Made by a program: the position numbers and the translations under genes
Notes under the pieces: model-generated
Seen by the model: only the letters and a program-made list of their open reading frames with translations
Databases searched by the model: none
What the model was told of the DNA's origin: nothing
Shown here: piece after piece, positions 58,577 to 64,000 of the stretch
Numbering within the stretch: the first letter of the stretch is position 1
How the letters are laid out: every line of letters starts with the position of its first letter
Assembly: GCA_965220245.1 (NCBI GenBank)
Contig: CBDCPI010000006.1
Coordinates: 62,001 to 126,000, forward strand
Direction of reading: 5' to 3'
DNA from: CBDCPI01 sp965220245
Lineage (GTDB): Bacteria; Chloroflexota; Dehalococcoidia; Lucifugimonadales; UBA3495
Length of the DNA: 64,000 bases

Positions 58577-59221
58577 GTGAGCGCGGAAAGTGAAAGCGCC
58601 ATACACACCGACGGAGCCGTCGCAGACGAATCGCCCGTTTTCGACGGGACTCAGATATCCGTTAAAGAACTGCATGACTACATGAGGAAAGACTGGAACC
58701 TGTACGGTTTCCTGCACAAATTCCCGTCCGTAAACATGGAGCAGGCGCTGGCCGAGATGGAGCAGCACGCCCGGAAGACAGCGCAGAAAATCATACGCGT
58801 CGACCAAGACGTTGCGGGTGGAGTACCCGTATTCGATAGGACGGACGTACCGGTGGAATGTATGTTCGACTACTTAGCTGACGTGCGCAGCCTGAAGGAC
58901 TTTCACTGGGACTACCCTTGGGTGTCCCGCCTTCGCACTTGGGATGCCGTAGTGACGGCTGGGCGGATTCTGGAGTTGGACGCCTATCGCGGCGTCGAGA
59001 ATGGCGTCATCCACAGCAACCGGGCAATCGTGAGCGGCGCCCCTATATTTGTGGGTTCCCGTATGCCGATAAGAATCGTGTTCGATTACTTGTCGGACGG
59101 GAAGACGCTGAAAGACTTTTACTACGACTACGACACCAGCACCAAGGAGCATCTGGCCCCGGTCGTCAAGCTGGCCCATAAAGCCCTCGAAAGGGAGTTT
59201 TATGCGGCTGCTTCTCGATGA
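58577..59221 (+). CDS. Triple DUF433 protein
   Basis: 214 residues from GTG 58577 after a good GGAGG. Three DUF433-like units: SPVFDGTQISVKELHDYMRK (near 20), GGVPVFDRTDVPVECMFDYLADVRSLKDFHWDYP (near 80), and SGAPIFVGSRMPIRIVFDYLSDGKTLKDFYYDY (near 152). DUF433 is a small helix-turn-helix-like domain, frequently the antitoxin of PIN or DUF5615 toxins. Three in one protein is unusual. It lies 10 bp after the DUF4268 gene, suggesting a two-gene unit. Confidence 0.8.
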   Translation: MSAESESAIHTDGAVADESPVFDGTQISVKELHDYMRKDWNLYGFLHKFPSVNMEQALAEMEQHARKTAQKIIRVDQDVAGGVPVFDRTDVPVECMFDYLADVRSLKDFHWDYPWVSRLRTWDAVVTAGRILELDAYRGVENGVIHSNRAIVSGAPIFVGSRMPIRIVFDYLSDGKTLKDFYYDYDTSTKEHLAPVVKLAHKALEREFYAAASR

Positions 59222-59269
59222 ATCTTGAGCACATCTACCCACCCGACTCGCAATAAAGGAGTCTCCGCC

Positions 59270-60304
59270 ATGCCATTCACCGAAACTATGACGCCCCGCC
59301 AGCGGGTGATGAACGCCCTGGCAGGCAAGCCCGTGGACCGTCCGCCGGTGGCCAATCCCACCAATGTGGCCACGGTGGAACTGATGGACTTGGTGGATGC
59401 CCCCTTCCCCGACGCTTGCCGCAATCCTGAGCTAGCCGCCCGCTTGGCCGCCACCGGCTATACCGAGCTTGGGTTCGACTCGGTAATGCCCTATTTCACC
59501 ATTATCCAAGAGTCGTCGGCCTTGGGTTGCGAGATGCAGTGGGAGGAAAAAGACAACTGGCCCACGGTGCGCATGGCCAACCCCATCTGGAAGGGGCCCG
59601 ACGACATCCACATCCCCCGAGGCTTTCTGGACCACCCGGACAATCAGACCATCGTCCAGTCCATCAGATTGCTCAAAGAAGAGTTGGGACCCGACGTGGC
59701 GGTCATCGGCAAGACGATGGGACCGTGGACCTTGGCCTACCACGTCTTTGGCGTGGAGAACTTCCTTCTAATGACGGTGGACGACCCGGACATGGTGATG
59801 CGCTGCTTGCACCGTCTCAAGGAGATTTCGGTCCTGTTCGGAGAGGCCCAAATTGAAGCCGGGGTTGATGCGTTGACTTTCCCGGACCATGCTACGGGGG
59901 ATTTGGTCAGTGGCGAATACTACCGCAGGTTCCTGCTGGACATCCACCAAGAAATGGCCGAGCGACTCCCGGTCCCCTTGATTCTGCACATCTGCGGCAA
60001 TACCCTGGACCGGATGGACTACATTGCCCAGTCCGGGATGGCCTGCTTCCACTTCGACTCGAAGAACGACCCGCAGAAAGCCGTGGATATCATGGATGGC
60101 CGGATACGGTTGGTCGGCAACATTAACAATCCGGAGACTCTGTACGCCCGAGGCCCGGAGGAGGTGCGCCAGGAAGTGTTCCGGTGCCTTGACGCCGGGG
60201 TGAACATGATTGCCCCCGAATGTGCCGTGCCCTTGGCCACCAAGTTGGAGAACTTGATCGAGATCCCCAAAGCTGTAGTGGCCTGGACACGGGAGAACAA
60301 CTAA
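59270..60304 (+). CDS. Uroporphyrinogen decarboxylase-fold methyltransferase (MtaA/CmuA type)
   Basis: 344 residues from the ATG at 59270, AAAGGAG upstream. URO-D fold but with zinc ligands of corrinoid methyltransferases: HICGN (H240, C242) and a C near 318 in APECAVP. Opening MTPRQRVMNALAGKPVDRPPV is shared with MtaA/MtbA. These move a methyl group between a corrinoid protein and CoM, folate or another thiol. The corrinoid protein and its activator follow. It is not likely a heme enzyme. Confidence 0.88.
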   Translation: MPFTETMTPRQRVMNALAGKPVDRPPVANPTNVATVELMDLVDAPFPDACRNPELAARLAATGYTELGFDSVMPYFTIIQESSALGCEMQWEEKDNWPTVRMANPIWKGPDDIHIPRGFLDHPDNQTIVQSIRLLKEELGPDVAVIGKTMGPWTLAYHVFGVENFLLMTVDDPDMVMRCLHRLKEISVLFGEAQIEAGVDALTFPDHATGDLVSGEYYRRFLLDIHQEMAERLPVPLILHICGNTLDRMDYIAQSGMACFHFDSKNDPQKAVDIMDGRIRLVGNINNPETLYARGPEEVRQEVFRCLDAGVNMIAPECAVPLATKLENLIEIPKAVVAWTRENN

Positions 60305-60377
60305 GAAGCCCTTAGCGGATTTTGGACCGGTGGTATTAGCCGGTAGCAACTGTATTAAGCATTAAGGGAGTATCGGA

Positions 60378-60665
60378 ATGGTATTGGAACCCGATACAAC
60401 GTCCCGGACTCTGGGCTATCTCGAAGGGCGCATCACCGAACAGGCGGCGGGCCTACAAGACCTGCGCCAGGAATTGGCCGGTTTCCGCCAGGAAGTAAGG
60501 GCCGAATTCCAGGAAGTAAGGGCCGGACTCCAGGAAGTGAATCAGCGGCTCGACCAGGGCCTCCAAGCGGTCAACAGCCGGATTGACCGAATGTTTCTGG
60601 CAACTTGGGCCATCGGCGGCGGCATCATCGCCGCCTTGGTGGTGATGATAATCCGGAGCGGGTAA
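60378..60665 (+). CDS. Small coiled-coil protein with C-terminal membrane helix (1)
   Basis: 95 residues, AGGGAG upstream. A long heptad-like coiled coil (GLQDLRQELAGFRQEV, then AEFQEVRAGLQEV, LDQGLQAVNSRID) including a 21-bp in-frame tandem repeat, then one membrane helix (about 72-91). A similar layout recurs at 61767. They sit on both sides of the corrinoid protein gene. They may anchor the methyl-transfer proteins to the membrane; this is inference from position and shape. Confidence 0.72.
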   Translation: MVLEPDTTSRTLGYLEGRITEQAAGLQDLRQELAGFRQEVRAEFQEVRAGLQEVNQRLDQGLQAVNSRIDRMFLATWAIGGGIIAALVVMIIRSG

Positions 60666-60705
60666 GGGCAACGACGGCGGAGCAGCACCAGAAGGAGATT
60701 AAACC

Positions 60706-61467
60706 GTGACAGTTTCTAACCCGGGCTTGGCGGAGGAGTTGGGCCACGTAACCAACGCCTCGGAACGAAGGCACATCGAGGGCCTGTTCCAAGGGTCGGA
60801 CCCTTTGATGCACCAGATAGCCTATGACCTGATAGTTGGCCGCAACCACGACGTTGACCGGCTCACTAAGAAGGCGCTCGACCTGGGCTTTTCCGCCAAC
60901 ACAATACTGGACGATGGACTCATCGCCGGCATGGCGATCGTGGGCATCAAGTTCCGCGACAACATCATCTTCGTCCCTGAGGTGCTGGTAGCCGCCCGGG
61001 CCATGAAGGCCGGGATGGCCCACTTGGAGCCCATCTTATCGGTCTCGGGCATTGAACCTGCCGGGACGATTATCATGGGTACGGTAAAGGGCGACCTGCA
61101 CGACATCGGCAAGAACCTCTGCATTATGATGCTTAGAGGCTCCGGGTTCACCGTTCACGACTTGGGGGTGGACACCAAGGCCGAAGAGTTTATCGACGCG
61201 GTGTTGGAGCACGAAGCCCAAGTGTTGGGTATGTCGGCCCTCTTGACCACCACCATGCCCTATATGGGGAAAACCATCGAGGCCTTCGAGGAAGCCGGTC
61301 TCCGGGATATTGTGAAAGTAATGGTGGGAGGCGCTCCCCTAAACCAGGAATTTGCTGACGACATGGGCGCCGACGGCTACGGAAAAGACGCTATGGCTTG
61401 CGTGGCGCTGGCCCGGACCCTGGTGGGGAGCGAAGGCGTAGCTGCCGCCGTGTCCGCCGGGGTTTAG
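60706..61467 (+). CDS. Corrinoid (methylcobamide)-binding protein, MtbC/MttC type
   Basis: 253 residues. N-terminal helical cap (DVDRLTKKALDLGFSANTILDDGLIAGMAIVG), then a B12-binding domain with D130-x-H132-x-x-G135 in GTVKGDLHDIGKNL, plus GVDTKAEEFI, a SALLTTTMPYM stretch and VMVGGAPLN. The His is the lower cobalt ligand. It carries the methyl group between the URO-D-fold methyltransferase and probably the homocysteine methyltransferase. Confidence 0.93.
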   Translation: MTVSNPGLAEELGHVTNASERRHIEGLFQGSDPLMHQIAYDLIVGRNHDVDRLTKKALDLGFSANTILDDGLIAGMAIVGIKFRDNIIFVPEVLVAARAMKAGMAHLEPILSVSGIEPAGTIIMGTVKGDLHDIGKNLCIMMLRGSGFTVHDLGVDTKAEEFIDAVLEHEAQVLGMSALLTTTMPYMGKTIEAFEEAGLRDIVKVMVGGAPLNQEFADDMGADGYGKDAMACVALARTLVGSEGVAAAVSAGV

Positions 61468-61482
61468 CTAGCTTCTGAGTGG

Positions 61483-61758
61483 ATGCCGCGAATGAGTCAA
61501 GAAGTCGACAAGGAGCGTTACCAGGCCAGTATGGCCTGGCTCCAAAAGATCTTCCAAGGCATCTCCGATACCGCCAACGAAGTCTCCACCTGGCGCTGCC
61601 CCTACGCCAATGCCCAAGACCGTTGCACAGCGGGTTTTGGCTGCCGCAACCAGCGCAGGGATAGTGGCGGCCATGAGTTACCCCTCTGCACCGGGACCGA
61701 CGATCTGGACTATCGTTCCGCGTGGCAGACGGACCCACCTAAAGAGGCCGAGAGTTAA
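61483..61758 (+). CDS. Small cysteine-rich protein in the corrinoid cluster
   Basis: 91 residues from ATG 61483 (or 61492). Helical start (DKERYQASMAWLQKIFQGIS), then a Cys group: WRCPYANAQDRCTAGFGCRNQ, with one more Cys in LPLCTG, four in all. The four Cys could bind a zinc or Fe-S centre. No family recognised. It is 16 bp after the corrinoid gene. Possibly a redox or metal-donor partner for the corrinoid activator. Confidence 0.65.
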   Translation: MPRMSQEVDKERYQASMAWLQKIFQGISDTANEVSTWRCPYANAQDRCTAGFGCRNQRRDSGGHELPLCTGTDDLDYRSAWQTDPPKEAES

Positions 61759-61766
61759 ATGAGGAT

Positions 61767-61982
61767 ATGGCGCTTGAAGAAAGAGTCAGCAGGCTGGAAG
61801 GCGCATACGAGCAGGTTGATCGTCGCTTGGACGACGTAACCCAATCGGTTCAATCGTTGCGCAATGACATGAACGTTGCCCGGGCAGAAACTAACAGCCG
61901 GTTCAACACCGTCTACATAATGATAGGCGGACTGTGGGCAACGGTAATAGCTGGATTCATCGCGCTGTTTCTTAAACTTTGA
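61767..61982 (+). CDS. Small coiled-coil protein with C-terminal membrane helix (2)
   Basis: 71 residues, GAGGAT directly before ATG. Coiled coil (LEERVSRLEGAYEQV, RRLDDVTQSVQSLRNDM) then one membrane helix (about 50-69). It resembles the 95-residue protein at 60378 in layout, not closely in sequence. It stands 8 bp after the Cys-rich protein and 13 bp before the activator gene, so it is in the same operon. Confidence 0.72.
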   Translation: MALEERVSRLEGAYEQVDRRLDDVTQSVQSLRNDMNVARAETNSRFNTVYIMIGGLWATVIAGFIALFLKL

Positions 61983-61995
61983 GGTCTGTTCCTCC

Positions 61996-63615
61996 ATGTC
62001 CCCTCTTTACTACGCTGGGCGCGAATTTGATCTTGTCCGTGGCCGGACCATCTTCGATTATGCCGACCGCCTCAAAGTAAGGGTTCCCACTTCCTGTGGC
62101 CGGAACGGCGAGTGCCACGAGTGCATCGTGGAAATCCGCCAAGGGATGGAAGCGCTGAGCGGTTTGACCAGCGCCGAGAGGTTCCTGCGCGATAACTACC
62201 GGTTGGCCTGCCAATCAACCATCGTTGATCCCGGCGCCGAGGTGGAGTTCGCCGTTCTCCGCCGTCAACCCCGTATTCTCACCCATTCCGTTCGGCGCGA
62301 TGCCGCCTTGAAGCCGTTGACCCGGCGTAAAGACGACGGGGTATATTTCCAGGACCGGCGCATCGACAGCTATCGAGGCGGCATTTACGGACTGGCGGTC
62401 GATGTCGGCACGACCACCGTGGTTATGAACTTGGTGGACTTGGAAAACGGGCAAGTCGCTCACACCGCGTCCTTTGAAAACCCCCAGAGGTTTGGGGGCA
62501 GCGACGTGATGCACCGCATCTCTTACGACGGGGGCGAGTTCCGCGGCGAGCTTCAGCAGGTTATGCTCTCGGCCATGAACTTCGAGATCGGCGATATGAT
62601 GCGGCGTTTCGGTTCGCACCGTCGCCTAATCTATGAAGTAGTTATCGTCGGCAACTCGACCATGAGGGACATCTTCTTCGGGCTGGACGTACAGACTATC
62701 GGCGAAAAACCTTACCGTTCGGTTACCGAGGAGGAAGCAAGAGCCGGGTTGCGGGACTCCACGGCCCTTAACGTCCAAGCCAAAGGCTTGGGCCTGCGAG
62801 TCTTCCCCGAGGCCAACGTTTATGGGGGTCCGTTGGTTGGCTGTCACGTGGGGGCCGACATCACCGCAGGCATCTTGGCTGTCGGTCTGGATGAAGCTGA
62901 TGAGGTCTCGATGCTGGTAGACGTGGGGACCAACACCGAGGTAGTGGTAGGCAACCGGCATGGGATGTTGGCGGCGTCTTGCCCGGCTGGCCCGGCCTTT
63001 GAAGGAGGCCACATCGCCCACGGGATGCCGGGGTACGAAGGCGCCATCGAGTCCATCAGCCTGACCCAAGGTGGAGTCCAATACCGTACCATTGGGAACG
63101 TGGAGCCCCAGGGCATTTGCGGTTCCGGATTGGTCGACCTGTTGGCCCAGCTCCGCAGTACGGGCAGGATGAGTCCCTTGGGGGTGTTTGCCGACGGGAG
63201 CAACGAGTTCCTCTTCGCACCGGAGAGGCGGATGTCCCTTTCCCGTTCGGATATAAGCGCGCTTTCCCAAGCGAAGGCCGCCAACTACGCTGGACAGTAT
63301 ATCGTGCTCCGGCGCTTCGGTATGGCCCTTGCAGGCGTTGCGAAGTTGTACCTCGCCGGGGGCTTTGCCAATTACGTTAACGTGGCCAATGCAGTGGACA
63401 TCGGCTTCATCGCCAACCTGCCCTTGGAGAAGATCAGCAAAGTGGGCAACGCCGCATTGGAAGGGGCGACTCTGATGCTAACCTCGGGAGAGATGCGCCG
63501 GAGGGCCGAGGAAGTGGTTGGCAACATCGAGCACGTTGAGTTGGAGACCACGCCCGACTTCTTCGACATCTTTGTCGAAGGTTGCATGTTTAAGCCGATG
63601 GAGTCCTACTTCTAG
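61996..63615 (+). CDS. Corrinoid activator protein RACo-like (2Fe-2S + ASKHA ATPase, DUF4445)
   Basis: 539 residues. N-terminal 2Fe-2S ferredoxin with C34, C40, C43 and C72 (SCGRNGECHEC). Then an ASKHA ATPase half: AVDVGTTTVVMNLVDLENG, VVIVGNSTMRDIFFG, DVGTNTEVVVGN, CGSGLVDLLA, and LAGGFANYVNVANA. RACo proteins use ATP to reduce inactive Co(II) corrinoid to Co(I). It closes the cluster of URO-D methyltransferase and corrinoid protein, strengthening that assignment. Confidence 0.92.
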   Translation: MSPLYYAGREFDLVRGRTIFDYADRLKVRVPTSCGRNGECHECIVEIRQGMEALSGLTSAERFLRDNYRLACQSTIVDPGAEVEFAVLRRQPRILTHSVRRDAALKPLTRRKDDGVYFQDRRIDSYRGGIYGLAVDVGTTTVVMNLVDLENGQVAHTASFENPQRFGGSDVMHRISYDGGEFRGELQQVMLSAMNFEIGDMMRRFGSHRRLIYEVVIVGNSTMRDIFFGLDVQTIGEKPYRSVTEEEARAGLRDSTALNVQAKGLGLRVFPEANVYGGPLVGCHVGADITAGILAVGLDEADEVSMLVDVGTNTEVVVGNRHGMLAASCPAGPAFEGGHIAHGMPGYEGAIESISLTQGGVQYRTIGNVEPQGICGSGLVDLLAQLRSTGRMSPLGVFADGSNEFLFAPERRMSLSRSDISALSQAKAANYAGQYIVLRRFGMALAGVAKLYLAGGFANYVNVANAVDIGFIANLPLEKISKVGNAALEGATLMLTSGEMRRRAEEVVGNIEHVELETTPDFFDIFVEGCMFKPMESYF

Positions 63616-63618
63616 GGG

Positions 63619-64000
63619 TTACTCCAACTCGACGAGGGGATCGTTGGCCTTGACCAGGTCCATCGGTTGGACGTGAATTTCCTTGATTACCCCGTTGCGA
63701 TGGGCTCGGATGCTCTGCTCCATTTTCATAGCTTCCACCACGCACACTTCGTCGCCGGCGGACACCCGGTCGCCGGGACGCACCAGTATGGAGATGACCC
63801 GTCCCGGCATGGGGGATTGAAGGACGTTTTCGGATAGAGCCGCGGAAGGTGTATGGCCTTGGGGCGCGGGCGCTTCCAACCCGGGCATCCCGGTACGGCC
63901 CCGCCGAGAGCGGGAAGGCGTTGGCGGCGGGAGGCCTTCGACTTCAACTTGGAAAGTCTCCCCTTCCACGGTGACTTCCACCGGGGAGTGGGTCAGGTCC
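63619..64000 (-). CDS. Biotin/lipoyl carrier domain protein (partial at right edge)
   Basis: The frame is open to the window edge; a GTG at 63981 is possible but upstream codons (DLTHSPVEVTVEGE) look coding, so the start is probably beyond. Pro/Arg-rich linker (LPPPTPSRSRRGR), then the BCCP fold: SPMPGRVISILVRPGD, CVVEAMKMEQSI with the biotinylated Lys in AMKME, and NDPLVELE at the end. It is likely the carrier of an acyl-CoA or pyruvate-type carboxylase, whose other subunits would lie to the right. It converges on the RACo gene with a 3-bp gap. Confidence 0.87.
   Translation of the reverse strand, partial: DLTHSPVEVTVEGETFQVEVEGLPPPTPSRSRRGRTGMPGLEAPAPQGHTPSAALSENVLQSPMPGRVISILVRPGDRVSAGDEVCVVEAMKMEQSIRAHRNGVIKEIHVQPMDLVKANDPLVELE

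Overview
The window is GC-rich and gene-dense, and reads like a chromosome segment of an uncultured Chloroflexota bacterium, most like the SAR202/Dehalococcoidia side of that phylum. This is inference from gene content: an alternative complex III operon, glycolate-type FAD oxidases, a luciferase-like flavin oxidoreductase, corrinoid methyl transfer, PAC2, DUF1501/DUF1800 and many palindromic intergenic repeats. No rRNA or taxonomic marker is present to prove it.

Layout. 1-4.3 kb: glcD-glcE-glcF on the minus strand (glcF leaves the left edge). 4.5-11.8 kb: leuB, a Ca2+/cation antiporter, a JAMM peptidase, an IS630 remnant, two polysaccharide-deacetylase-like hydrolases, a frameshifted amidohydrolase and an FmdB zinc ribbon. 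11.8-20.4 kb: a complete alternative complex III operon (pentaheme cytochrome, molybdopterin-type subunit and Fe-S subunit as separate genes, two NrfD membrane subunits, DUF3341, monoheme lipoprotein). 20.8-27 kb: a HAD hydrolase, then cytochrome c maturation genes (ccmH, ccmF, zinc ribbon, surface protein, TlpA thioredoxin), which would supply heme attachment for the complex next door. 27-30 kb: a wrecked mobile region in which an IS903-like element sits inside another IS, beside a broken Phd/PIN toxin-antitoxin pair carrying its own MITE. 30-34 kb: tRNA-Arg, PAC2 protein, an IS701 element and an orphan PhnD-like binding protein. 34-38.3 kb: oligopeptide-type ABC importer without ATPases. 38.4-40 kb: a coupled DUF262-HEPN pair. 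40-48 kb: aminotransferase, flavin oxidoreductase, tRNA-Asp, RelE/HTH pair, DUF1501, DUF1800 and NHL proteins. 49.3-54.3 kb: a TerY-P-like phospho-signalling operon (two vWA proteins, PP2C phosphatase, kinase with zinc ribbons, membrane zinc-ribbon protein). 54.6-63.6 kb: a metallo-beta-lactamase protein and a corrinoid methyl-transfer cluster, interrupted by a DUF4268 and a triple-DUF433 gene. The right edge holds a biotin carrier.

Two themes run through the window. First, most intergenic gaps hold nested palindromic repeats or MITEs that fall into several families. Some share one palindromic core under different terminal inverted repeats. Second, many genes carry small lesions: 16-17 bp tandem duplications, one-base indels and in-frame TGA codons. 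A sequenced isolate or raw reads would be needed to separate real decay from assembly error.
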